Shown piece after piece: positions 17,639 through 24,862 of a DNA stretch of 24,862 bases. Where the stretch lies: NCBI GenBank assembly GCA_023440945.1, contig JAEZRL010000473.1, positions 1 to 24,862 of the forward strand, read 5' to 3'. Below the pieces are notes generated by a model. That model saw only the letters and a list, made by a program, of their open reading frames with translations, did not search any database and was not told the DNA's origin. Source of the DNA: Bacteroidota bacterium. GTDB taxonomy: Bacteria; Bacteroidota; Bacteroidia; Chitinophagales; Chitinophagaceae. Positions within the stretch are counted from its first letter, which is position 1. Each line of letters begins with the position of its first letter. A program made the position numbers and the translations under genes.

Positions 17639-18682
17639 ATGTTTTATCCTTTTCTGCGGAAATTGCTCTTTAACTTTCCTCCCGAAACGGTGCATCATTT
17701 TACTATGAATGTATTGCATACCGGTTGCGAAATTGGTTTTATAAATAAGATTATTAAAGATGCATTCGACTGCGATCATTCTTCTCTTCAAAAAAATGTT
17801 TTTGGTTTAGCTTTTAAAAACCCGGTTGGTCTTGGTGCAGGTTTCGATAAAAATGCTTTGTATCTGAATGAACTTGCATCACTTGGTTTTGCTTTTGCTG
17901 AAATTGGCACGGTAACGCCGCGGCCACAACAAGGCAATGATAAACCGCGCCTTTTTCGTTTGCCAAAAGATAAAGCGCTTATTAACCGAATGGGTTTTAA
18001 CAATGATGGTGTAAAGAAGATAAAACTGCGTTTGGATAAATGGAAAAGCTCATCATCCAATAAAAACTTTATTGTGGGTGGTAATATCGGAAAGAATAAA
18101 ATAACACCTAATAAGGATGCATGGAAAGATTACGAAACTTGTTTTAAAGAGTTGTTTGAATATGCAGATTATTTTGTTGTAAATGTTAGTTCACCAAATA
18201 CCCCCGGATTAAGAGAATTGCAGGAAAAGGATGCTTTGCGTAAAATACTTTCGCACCTTCAAACCATCAATCATAAAGAAAAACCTAAGCCTTTATTACT
18301 AAAGATAGCGCCGGATTTAACGCAACATCAGTTGGATGATATTATCGAGCTCGCTTTTGAAGTAAAGCTGGATGGTTTGGTTGCCACTAATACAACTATC
18401 AGCAGGGAAGGTTTACAAACATCGTCTGATATTGTTAGTTCAATTGGTGCCGGCGGTTTAAGCGGTAAACCTTTACAAGCTGCTTCAACAAAAGTGCTGG
18501 AATATCTTGTATACAATTCAAAAGGTGAAATACCCGTTATTGCAAGCGGTGGCATTTTTACCGGTGAAGATGCAAAACAAAAATTAGATGCGGGTGCTTC
18601 TCTGGTGCAGGTATGGACGGGTTTTGTTTATGAAGGCCCGACCATTGTAAAAAACATTTGTAACCATTTGTCAAGCCGTTAA
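17639..18682 (+). CDS. pyrD: Dihydroorotate dehydrogenase (quinone), class 2
   Basis: 347 residues; oxidises dihydroorotate to orotate in pyrimidine synthesis and passes electrons to the membrane quinone. The N-terminal helices (residues 1-40, FYPFLRKLLFNFPPETVHH) are the quinone-tunnel and membrane-association part that defines class 2. The FMN barrel follows: NPVGLGAGFDKN (61-72), FAEIGTVTPRPQQGN (86-100), the catalytic Ser185 in NVSSPNTPGLREL, Lys222 in LLLKIAPDL, and the phosphate-binding IASGGIFTGEDA (301-312). All key residues are present. The start is just after a TATCTTCG stretch that may be a divergent promoter element. The carB part lies two genes downstream. Confidence 0.96.
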   Translation: MFYPFLRKLLFNFPPETVHHFTMNVLHTGCEIGFINKIIKDAFDCDHSSLQKNVFGLAFKNPVGLGAGFDKNALYLNELASLGFAFAEIGTVTPRPQQGNDKPRLFRLPKDKALINRMGFNNDGVKKIKLRLDKWKSSSSNKNFIVGGNIGKNKITPNKDAWKDYETCFKELFEYADYFVVNVSSPNTPGLRELQEKDALRKILSHLQTINHKEKPKPLLLKIAPDLTQHQLDDIIELAFEVKLDGLVATNTTISREGLQTSSDIVSSIGAGGLSGKPLQAASTKVLEYLVYNSKGEIPVIASGGIFTGEDAKQKLDAGASLVQVWTGFVYEGPTIVKNICNHLSSR

Positions 18683-18704
18683 TCATCTTAAAAAATCTCC
18701 CGCT

Positions 18705-18712
18705 TATATTTG
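18705..18712 (+). promoter_or_regulatory. Bacteroidota -7 element for the TerC gene
   Basis: TATATTTG followed by C, 15 bases before the start codon, matches TAnnTTTG. It suggests that the TerC gene can be transcribed separately from pyrD, whose stop lies only 22 bases upstream of this element. No good -33 TTG is seen. Confidence 0.4.
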
Positions 18713-18727
18713 CTATAAAGTTGGAAC

Positions 18728-19510
18728 ATGAGTTATCTCTTCACTGCAGAAAGTCTTGTTAGTTTTGTTGTATTGGTTATTCTTGAAGTTGTATTGGGTA
18801 TTGACAATGTTATTTTCGTAAGTATTATTATTAATCGTCTCCCTCAAGCATTACAGAAACGTGCAAGATTGATTTGGATGATAGCAGGTATATTTGTTCG
18901 TTCGGGTTTATTGCTCGGATTGACATGGCTTCTTGCCCAAAAAGGAAAACCGCTTTTTACTGTTTTTGATAAAGGCTTCGATCTTGCAAGTTTGGTAATG
19001 ATCGGCGGGGGACTTTTTCTTATTTATAAAACGGTAAAAGAGATACATCATAAACTGGAAGATGATGAGGATGAGAATTTAAATCTTAAAAAACAACTCA
19101 CTTTTGGTGCTGCTATTTTTCAGATCGTCTTAATTGATATGGTGTTTAGTTTCGACAGCGTTATAACTGCAGGTGGAACCGCAAAACATGTGGAGATAAT
19201 GATTGCTGCCGTTGTTATTGCCATGATAATCATGTTTCTTTTTTCACCAACTATTTCCTCTTTCATTCATAAGCATCCAACACTGAAAATGCTTGCATTA
19301 TCTTTTCTTGTTATGATCGGTTTTATCCTTCTTGTTGAAGGATGGGATGCTGAAAGCGCAGAAGAATTACATTTAAAGAATTATGTGTACTTCGCCATGG
19401 CATTTTCTTTTGGCGTAGAGATGTTGAACATGCGTTTGCGTAAAGGGCAAAAAAAAGTGAAACTGAATGCACCAAAACATCCCAGGGAAGCATCGAAAGC
19501 AGAAGTGTAG
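18728..19510 (+). CDS. TerC family integral membrane protein
   Basis: 260 residues with about seven membrane segments. The two acidic signature motifs of the family are present: EVVLGIDNVIF (about residues 20-30) and DMVFSFDSVITAGG (about 137-150). The C-terminus is basic and soluble. TerC/Alx relatives move metal ions, with manganese export shown for several; the name comes from tellurite resistance. No ter gene cluster is nearby, so a tellurite role is not supported by context. It starts 45 bases after pyrD but has its own promoter-like element. Confidence 0.92.
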   Translation: MSYLFTAESLVSFVVLVILEVVLGIDNVIFVSIIINRLPQALQKRARLIWMIAGIFVRSGLLLGLTWLLAQKGKPLFTVFDKGFDLASLVMIGGGLFLIYKTVKEIHHKLEDDEDENLNLKKQLTFGAAIFQIVLIDMVFSFDSVITAGGTAKHVEIMIAAVVIAMIIMFLFSPTISSFIHKHPTLKMLALSFLVMIGFILLVEGWDAESAEELHLKNYVYFAMAFSFGVEMLNMRLRKGQKKVKLNAPKHPREASKAEV

Positions 19511-19538
19511 TGATAAGCTTGAAATGTGACATACGGCT

Positions 19539-19562
19539 TCTCACGTTTATCGTCTCACGTTT
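19539..19562. repeat. Short tandem direct repeat
   Basis: TCTCACGTTT occurs at 19539-19548 and again at 19553-19562, a 14-base period, with a further partial TTTCACG behind it. It lies between terC and the carB promoter. Confidence 0.6.
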
Positions 19563-19635
19563 CACGATCGAACATAAAATTATTCATCCTTTATACATCA
19601 ATACCAACAAGTGTTTGTTTAGATTTTATTAAAAC

Positions 19636-19667
19636 TTTGCGTAAAAAGTTTCATACCCCTAATTTTG
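19636..19667 (+). promoter_or_regulatory. Bacteroidota-type promoter of carB
   Basis: TTTG at 19636-19639 and TAATTTTG at 19660-19667 are 20 bases apart, matching the -33/-7 architecture of the Bacteroidota primary sigma factor. The start codon follows 14 bases later. This is the best promoter in the window and shows that the gene has its own transcript. Confidence 0.65.
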
Positions 19668-19681
19668 CGCAATCTTGAAAA

Positions 19682-20878
19682 ATGAATAATAATAAAATCT
19701 CTTCCAACGAATCGGTTCCTTCGCAAAGAAAAAAAATTATTGTTTTAGGCAGCGGTCCCAACAGAATAGGTCAGGGCATTGAGTTTGATTATTGCTGTGT
19801 GCATGGCTTACTCGCCATAAAAGAATGCGGATACGAAGCTATAATGGTGAATTGCAATCCCGAAACTGTTTCCACAGATTTTGATATGGCAGACAAACTC
19901 TATTTCGAGCCTGTTTACTGGGAACATTTATGGGAAATTATTGAGCTTGAAAAACCTGAAGGCGTAATTGTTCAGTTGGGCGGGCAAACAGCTTTGAAAC
20001 TTGCCAAGCGTTTACACGAAAAAGGAATAAAGATCATCGGTACTTCTTATAATAATATGGACATTGCCGAAGATCGTGGCCGTTTCAGCGATCTGTTGAA
20101 AGAGCTTAATATTCCTTATCCTGAGTATGGAACTGCTTATACGGCAGACGAAGCAATTGAAGTTGCGAACAAAGTTGGCTATCCTGTTTTAGTTCGTCCG
20201 AGTTATGTACTTGGCGGACAAAGAATGCGTATCGTTATCAATGATGACGATCTTGAAAAAGCAGTTATTAGTTTATTAAAACATATTCCGGGCAATAAAA
20301 TATTGATAGATCATTTTCTTGACCGTTGCCAGGAAGCAGAGATAGATGCGATCTTTGATGGTGAGGATTTTCACGTAATGGGTGTGATGGAGCATATAGA
20401 GCCTGCCGGTATCCACAGCGGCGACAGCAATGCGGTTTTACCTGCTTTCAATCTTACACCATTGGAAGTTACCACGATGGAATATTATGCAGAAAAAATT
20501 GCAAGAGCATTGGATATTCGCGGTTTGATAAATATTCAGTTTGCCGTTAAAGATGGCAAAGTGTATGTGATAGAAGCAAACCCGAGAGCTTCCCGCACTA
20601 CACCATTTATTGCAAAAGCATATCAGATTCCTTATCTCAACATTGCAACAAAAATTATGTTGGGTGCAGCAAAGCTGAAAGATTTTACGATGGAGAAAAA
20701 GCTGGAAGGTTTTGCCATCAAAGAACCTGTTTTCAGTTTTAATAAATTTCCAAATGTGAATAAAGAGCTTGGCCCCGAAATGAAGAGCACCGGAGAAGCC
20801 ATTCGCTTTATCAAAGATCTTCGCGATCCTTATTTCAGAAATTTATATAAGGAAAAAAGCATGTATCTGAGTAAATAA
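19682..20878 (+). CDS. carB: Carbamoyl-phosphate synthase large chain, C-terminal synthetase half only
   Basis: 398 residues that correspond to about residues 550-940 of the usual 1070-residue CarB: the ATP-grasp unit that phosphorylates carbamate. Seen are GPNRIGQGIEFDYCCVH, MVNCNPETVSTDFD, LVRPSYVLGGQRM, GVMEHIEPAGIHSGDS and IEANPRASRTTPF, so the active site is intact. The first (carboxyphosphate) half and the oligomerisation domain are missing, and upstream is a promoter and then terC, not coding sequence. The protein also lacks the C-terminal allosteric (MGS-like) domain; as I recall, Bacteroidota CarB often ends this way. A short polar N-terminal extension and its own promoter indicate a true separate gene. 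Split CarB is known in some archaea and Aquifex. Whether the first half is encoded elsewhere cannot be seen. Confidence 0.9.
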   Translation: MNNNKISSNESVPSQRKKIIVLGSGPNRIGQGIEFDYCCVHGLLAIKECGYEAIMVNCNPETVSTDFDMADKLYFEPVYWEHLWEIIELEKPEGVIVQLGGQTALKLAKRLHEKGIKIIGTSYNNMDIAEDRGRFSDLLKELNIPYPEYGTAYTADEAIEVANKVGYPVLVRPSYVLGGQRMRIVINDDDLEKAVISLLKHIPGNKILIDHFLDRCQEAEIDAIFDGEDFHVMGVMEHIEPAGIHSGDSNAVLPAFNLTPLEVTTMEYYAEKIARALDIRGLINIQFAVKDGKVYVIEANPRASRTTPFIAKAYQIPYLNIATKIMLGAAKLKDFTMEKKLEGFAIKEPVFSFNKFPNVNKELGPEMKSTGEAIRFIKDLRDPYFRNLYKEKSMYLSK

Positions 20879-20898
20879 TATTCTACATGTTATTATAC

Positions 20899-20933
20899 AA
20901 AGCCGGTTTATATCAAGCCGGCTTTTGTTTTTT
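20899..20933 (+). terminator. carB terminator
   Basis: AAAGCCGG (20899-20906) pairs with CCGGCTTT (20918-20925) over an 11-base loop, followed by TGTTTTTT. It starts 20 bases after the carB stop. Confidence 0.82.
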
Positions 20934-20974
20934 ATGGCATCGCCGGTTGTGTCACTCCCTTCGTCGTTTTGAAC
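20934..20974 (-). repeat. Dispersed intergenic repeat, copy 2
   Basis: The 24 bases at 20934-20957 match the reverse complement of 3189-3212 at 22 positions. Similarity continues more weakly into the flanks (an AAAACGA block at the outer end). It abuts the carB terminator. Confidence 0.65.
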
Positions 20975-21063
20975 TATATTCGGCAATTTTCTGCCTGCTA
21001 TTAAAATTTTTGTAATTCCCTTACAAGGTATATTGTTTGCTGTATCTTTTGCTCAGCAGTGAA

Positions 21064-21091
21064 AAGAACGTTGAAGAGTGCGACGCAACAA
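21064..21091 (+). repeat. Possible degenerate third copy of the dispersed repeat
   Basis: The AAAAGAACGT and GAGTGCGACGCAAC blocks resemble AAAACGAAACGT and GAGTGACACAAC of copy 1, in the same orientation and order. It lies in the 265-base gap before the DUF255 gene, facing copy 2. Confidence 0.3.
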
Positions 21092-21143
21092 TGTTAAATA
21101 GAATTACAAAAGCCGGGTACATAAATAAACTGCATCAAACTGC

Positions 21144-23186
21144 ATGAAGCCAAATCACCTGATAAACGAAACAAGTCCTTACCTTTTACAACATGCACAT
21201 AATCCAGTTGACTGGTATCCCTGGGGCGAAGAGGCATTTGCAAAAGCTAAAGCAGAAGATAAACCTATATTGGTAAGCATTGGTTACGCAGCTTGTCATT
21301 GGTGCCATGTAATGGAAAGAGAAAGTTTTGAAGATGAAACAACGGCTGCATTAATGAACAATTATTTCGTGAACATAAAAGTTGACCGTGAAGAAAGGCC
21401 TGATGTTGATCATGTGTATATGGATGCAGTTCAGGCGATCAGCGGAAGCGGCGGCTGGCCTTTGAACGTTTTTCTTACACCGGATCGTAAACCTTTTTAT
21501 GGCGGAACCTATTATCCGCCGGTTCGTGCTTTCAACCGCATGAGTTGGACAGAATTACTCGAAGCGATCCACAACATGTACACAGAAAAGCGAAACGAAA
21601 TAGAATCACAGGCAGAGAATCTTGTTCAGCATTTGATAAATGCAAATGCTTTTGGTTCGGCTAAAACGGGTGAGCAAAATTTATTTACAGAAGAACGAAC
21701 GGCAGAGATAGCTGCAAATATTTTAAAAAATGCCGATACAGTTTGGGGTGGCTTTGGAAGAGCTCCCAAGTTTCCGCAAACATTTTCCATTCAGTATTTA
21801 TTGCGTCATTATTATTTCACCGGAGATGAAAATGCTGTGAAGCAGGCCTTGCTTAGTCTGGATAAAATGATCTGTGGTGGCATCTATGATCAGTTGGGCG
21901 GCGGCTTTGCACGTTATAGTACGGATGAAAAATGGCACGCTCCTCATTTTGAAAAAATGTTGTACGATAATGCACTTTTGATAAATGCGTTAAGCGAAGC
22001 TTACCAATTAACCCAACAAGATATTTATGCAGAAACAATTGAGCAAACGATGGGTTTTGTTGAAAGGGAAATGCTTTCACCGGAAGGCGGTTTCTATAGT
22101 GCATTGGATGCAGATAGCGAAGGCGTGGAAGGAAAGTTCTATACCTGGCAGAAAAATGAAATTGAAAATGTTCTTGGCCCCGATGCAGAGTTGTTCTGTG
22201 ACGTATATAATATTACCGAAGAAGGGAATTGGGAACACACTACTATTTTATGGTTGCCGCTATCAATGAAAAAGATAGCAGATAAAAATGGGATAGCAGA
22301 AGATGTATTGGTAGAGAAAATGAAATTATGCCGTGAAAAACTGTTGACTGAAAGAGCAAAAAGAATTCGTCCGGGTTTGGATGATAAAATCTTGCTTGGG
22401 TGGAACGCATTGATGACAACTGCATGCTGTAAAGCTTATGCTGCCTTGGATAATGAACATTATTTGCAGCTTGCTTTATCTAATATAAATTTTCTGGAAA
22501 AGAATTTGCGGGACGACAATGCCGAATGGCATCATACCTGGAAAAATAATCAAAGCAAACACAAAGCTTTCTTGGATGATTATGCGTATTTAATTGAGGC
22601 CTATATCCGGTTGCAGGAAGTAACGGGTAATTCAGAATTTTTATTGAAAGCACAGGAACTTGCAACGTATGTAATGAAATATTTTGAGGATAATGATTCG
22701 GAATATTTTTTCTATACGCCTTCTTACCAGGAAGATGTTGTGGTGCGGAAAAAGGAAGTCTACGATGGTGCTACACCTTCGGGCAATGCAGTTATGGCTT
22801 ACAATCTTTTTTATCTCTCTATTGTATTTGATAATAGAATATGGAGGGAAAAAGCTGAGAAAATGGTAAATGCTTTGGGTCTGGTAATCATTCAGCATCC
22901 AACCTCATTTGGTGTGTGGGCAGGTGTATTGCAGCAAATGATCTATGGCATGAATGAGATAGCTGTTATCGGTGATGAAGCATATAAAAAACTGCAAGAG
23001 ATTAATCTGAATTATATTCCAAATAAAATAATACAGGCTGTGAAGGATGCAAACGCTACGTTTCCTCTGCTTAGCGGGAAAGAGCGCAAAAGCGGTAGAA
23101 CCTTGTTTTATCTGTGCCGGAATTATGCTTGTAATCAACCTGTTGAAGAGGTGCAAGCCCTTCTATCCTTATTAAATAAAACTTAA
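21144..23186 (+). CDS. DUF255 thioredoxin-fold protein (YyaL/SPATA20-like)
   Basis: 680 residues, the usual length. The N-terminal 165 residues are a thioredoxin-like domain opening with NHLINETSPYLLQHAHNPVD and carrying AACHWCHVMERESFED, with C51 and C54 as the CxxC pair. The remainder resembles an alpha/alpha-barrel of the glycosidase/epimerase type (GGIYDQLGGGFARYSTD, HFEKMLYDNALL, GGFYSALDADSEG). There is no signal peptide, so it should be cytoplasmic. The family is widespread and conserved but its biochemical role is not established. It is a single gene between carB and gldK, with an AT-rich leader and no clear promoter consensus. Confidence 0.93.
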   Translation: MKPNHLINETSPYLLQHAHNPVDWYPWGEEAFAKAKAEDKPILVSIGYAACHWCHVMERESFEDETTAALMNNYFVNIKVDREERPDVDHVYMDAVQAISGSGGWPLNVFLTPDRKPFYGGTYYPPVRAFNRMSWTELLEAIHNMYTEKRNEIESQAENLVQHLINANAFGSAKTGEQNLFTEERTAEIAANILKNADTVWGGFGRAPKFPQTFSIQYLLRHYYFTGDENAVKQALLSLDKMICGGIYDQLGGGFARYSTDEKWHAPHFEKMLYDNALLINALSEAYQLTQQDIYAETIEQTMGFVEREMLSPEGGFYSALDADSEGVEGKFYTWQKNEIENVLGPDAELFCDVYNITEEGNWEHTTILWLPLSMKKIADKNGIAEDVLVEKMKLCREKLLTERAKRIRPGLDDKILLGWNALMTTACCKAYAALDNEHYLQLALSNINFLEKNLRDDNAEWHHTWKNNQSKHKAFLDDYAYLIEAYIRLQEVTGNSEFLLKAQELATYVMKYFEDNDSEYFFYTPSYQEDVVVRKKEVYDGATPSGNAVMAYNLFYLSIVFDNRIWREKAEKMVNALGLVIIQHPTSFGVWAGVLQQMIYGMNEIAVIGDEAYKKLQEINLNYIPNKIIQAVKDANATFPLLSGKERKSGRTLFYLCRNYACNQPVEEVQALLSLLNKT

Positions 23187-23342
23187 GAAAAATAAAATTT
23201 TTTAGGAATGCAATAACAGAATTATTATGCCGTTTAGATGTGATGCAGGTTCGGCTTTTTTTAAAAACTATTAAAAAATAACCCTTGCCTGAAAATGTTA
23301 CTAAAACATTACGAAACGAAAAACGCAATTAGTTATTATCAT

Positions 23343-23350
23343 TACATTTG
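23343..23350 (+). promoter_or_regulatory. Bacteroidota -7 element upstream of gldK
   Basis: TACATTTG, 27 bases before the gldK start, matches TAnnTTTG. No good -33 TTG is seen. It would drive the gldK-gldL operon. Confidence 0.4.
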
Positions 23351-23377
23351 TCAAATACGTTCTAATTAAATAATAGA

Positions 23378-24658
23378 ATGAAAAACCGACTGTATAAACT
23401 ACTTACACTCTCAACATTATTAATAGTTGTAGTAAGTTCTAATAAAAAAGGAAAAGTAAAGGGCATGCCGGATGATGGCCAGGTTCACGGCGTAGCGCCA
23501 AGCTCAAGGTCCAGTATGGGTAAACCTATTGGTATGGTGTACGTACCACCCGGAACTTTTCACATGGGCCCAAGTGATGAAGATATCAATTACAATTTCA
23601 CTGCAAGAAACAAACAGGTTTCAATCAGTGGCTTTTGGATGGATGCCACCGAAGTTACAAATAACGAATATCGCCAGTTCGTTTATTGGACAAGGGATTC
23701 ACTTGCCGCTGTAGAACTGGGTTTTATGAAAACAAGTGCCAACGGCGATACAGCTATTGACTGGAAGAAAGCCGCTACCATAAAATATGGTGACAGGGCT
23801 ACGATGGAAAAATTAACAAGATTGGTTCTGGCGCCTGACAATCGTTTATATAACAGGATAGAAATTGATCCTGATAAAATCTTATACAACGTACAGGGCT
23901 TTGATCTGAAAGAAGCCGCAAAACGCGAAAACGCTGGTCGTCCAAGAAAAGATTTCATTTATCGCTACGATCAGAAAGTATATCCTGATACATTAGTTTG
24001 GATGAGAGATTTCTCTTATTCTTATAATGAACCAATGGCAAAAAGATATTTTACACATCCTTCATTTGGAAATTATCCGGTTGTAGGTGTTAACTGGAAA
24101 CAGGCTGTTGCATTTTGTCACTGGCGTACGCACTACCTGAACAGTTATCTTGAAAGAAAGAGAAAAGCTGTTGAAAGTGATTTCCGTTTGCCAACCGAAG
24201 CTGAGTGGGAATATGCTGCAAGAGGTGGCCGCACACAATCTATGTTTCCGTGGGGTAACTATTATTTAAGAAATAAGAAAGGCTGTTTGCTTGCAAACTT
24301 TAAACCGGGTCGTGGTAATTATCCTGAAGATGGCGGTTTTTATACAGTAAGAGCTGATGCCTACTGGCCAAACGATTTTGGCTTATATAATATGGCAGGT
24401 AATGTGTCAGAGTGGACTTCTTCTTATTATTATGAAGGCGCTTATAACTTTCAGCATGATATGAATCCTGATATTCGTTATAATGCAAAAGATACAGATC
24501 CGCCACGCATGAAACGTAAGGTAGTAAGAGGTGGAAGCTGGAAAGATGTAGGTTATTATCTTCAAACAAGCACAAGGGCTTACGAATACCAGGACACAGC
24601 AAAATCTTATATCGGCTTCCGTTGTGTAATTGATTTGCCCGCACAATTAAGAAAATAA
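23378..24658 (+). CDS. gldK: GldK/PorK, type IX secretion ring component (formylglycine-generating-enzyme fold)
   Basis: 426 residues. In T9SS, GldK is an outer-membrane lipoprotein that forms a periplasmic ring with GldN. The sulfatase-modifying-factor fold is clear: GMVYVPPGTFHMGPSDED, FWMDATEVTNNEYRQF, VGVNWKQAVAFCHWR, RLPTEAEWEYAARGG, NMAGNVSEWTSSYYYEG and VVRGGSWKD. The N-terminus (MKNRLYKLLTLSTLLIVVV) is a signal peptide, but the expected lipobox Cys is absent: the sequence is VVVSSNKKG, with Ser21 (TCT at 23438-23440) at the likely lipidation site. The start codon is clear and no other ATG nearby would restore a Cys. gldL follows at 24761, so the call rests on both sequence and context. 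Confidence 0.92.
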   Translation: MKNRLYKLLTLSTLLIVVVSSNKKGKVKGMPDDGQVHGVAPSSRSSMGKPIGMVYVPPGTFHMGPSDEDINYNFTARNKQVSISGFWMDATEVTNNEYRQFVYWTRDSLAAVELGFMKTSANGDTAIDWKKAATIKYGDRATMEKLTRLVLAPDNRLYNRIEIDPDKILYNVQGFDLKEAAKRENAGRPRKDFIYRYDQKVYPDTLVWMRDFSYSYNEPMAKRYFTHPSFGNYPVVGVNWKQAVAFCHWRTHYLNSYLERKRKAVESDFRLPTEAEWEYAARGGRTQSMFPWGNYYLRNKKGCLLANFKPGRGNYPEDGGFYTVRADAYWPNDFGLYNMAGNVSEWTSSYYYEGAYNFQHDMNPDIRYNAKDTDPPRMKRKVVRGGSWKDVGYYLQTSTRAYEYQDTAKSYIGFRCVIDLPAQLRK

Positions 24659-24693
24659 AACAAACGGTAAAAATAAACATAGAGTAAATAAAT

Positions 24694-24716
24694 TACAGGT
24701 ATAGCAATCCCCTGTA
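24694..24716 (+). other. Hairpin between gldK and gldL
   Basis: TACAGG (24694-24699) pairs with CCTGTA (24711-24716). Outer AGAG and CTCT could extend it with a bulge. There is no T tract, so it is more likely an RNA processing or stability element inside the operon than a full terminator. Confidence 0.35.
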
Positions 24717-24760
24717 CTCTTCATTTATAAATAATAAAAACAAATCCAAAATTCAAAGAA

Positions 24761-24862
24761 ATGGCAGCTGCAATTCCTCCAAAAGTTAGTAGAATAGTAG
24801 ATATTTTCGTTTCCGTTGCTGCGGCAATAGTTATTGTTGGAGCATTATTTAAACTTGAACAT
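24761..24862 (+). CDS. gldL: GldL/PorL, type IX secretion motor component, N-terminal start
   Basis: The frame is open from the ATG at 24761 to the window end, giving 34 residues. It begins with a short polar stretch and then a hydrophobic segment, IVDIFVSVAAAIVIVGALFK, matching the first membrane helix of GldL (family members read similarly around GAALVIIGALFKI). GldL with GldM forms the proton-driven inner-membrane motor of T9SS. The position directly after gldK is the conserved gldKLMN order. Confidence 0.85.
   Translation, partial: MAAAIPPKVSRIVDIFVSVAAAIVIVGALFKLEH

Noticed and set aside
18728..19510. Tellurite resistance operon
   Set aside because: Only a TerC-family gene is present; no terZABDE genes are nearby, and most TerC-family proteins are general metal transport proteins.
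19539..19562. CRISPR-like repeat
   Set aside because: Only two 10-base units with a 4-base gap; no spacers, no leader and no cas genes.
1..24862. tRNA or rRNA genes
   Set aside because: No T-loop consensus (GTTCRA-type) in a cloverleaf setting and no rRNA signature were found on either strand by eye.

Overview
The window looks like chromosomal DNA from a Bacteroidota bacterium, most likely of the Chitinophagaceae or a close relative. The evidence is an AT-rich genome, the start of a gliding/type IX secretion operon (gldK, then gldL cut by the window end), a large Oar-like TonB-dependent receptor, lipid A synthesis (lpxD), several start-proximal TAnnTTTG promoter elements of the Bacteroidota type, and a carbamoyl-phosphate synthase part that ends without the usual allosteric domain. 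I found no phage, insertion sequence, CRISPR array, tRNA or rRNA. The family assignment is inferred from protein character only.

Layout. 1-907 (+): the C-terminal part of an FAD-dependent phytoene-desaturase-like oxidoreductase. 939-2476 (-): a lipase-maturation-factor-like membrane protein broken by a one-base frameshift. 2750-3052 (+): a small membrane protein. 3268-5595 (-): an HD-domain phosphohydrolase followed by lpxD. 5723-8891 (-): a PLP sugar aminotransferase followed by a membrane-anchored nucleotide-sugar 4,6-dehydratase, a pair that fits synthesis of a UDP-4-amino-4,6-dideoxy sugar. 9109-11854 (-): two tandem secreted M16 peptidases with complementary features: one has the complete zinc site, the other lacks it but keeps the R/Y substrate motif. 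12047-15397 (-): the Oar-like TonB-dependent receptor. From 15581 rightward all clear genes are on the + strand: ribBA, a small disordered protein, pyrD, a TerC-family membrane protein, a free-standing C-terminal half of carB with its own promoter, a DUF255 thioredoxin-fold protein, gldK and the start of gldL.

Joint functions. pyrD and carB both serve pyrimidine synthesis. The receptor and M16 pair could form a protein or peptide handling module. The dehydratase and aminotransferase feed surface glycans, and lpxD feeds lipid A. gldK/gldL open the type IX secretion operon.

The most unusual points are: (i) carB reduced to its second synthetase half, with no first half beside it; (ii) a GldK whose signal peptide has Ser where the lipobox Cys should be; (iii) the M16 pair next to an Oar-like receptor; (iv) a dispersed hairpin-associated repeat seen in two clear copies and one weak copy; (v) two genes that look broken by small frameshifts. 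I did not find a clearly new multi-gene defence or metabolic system.
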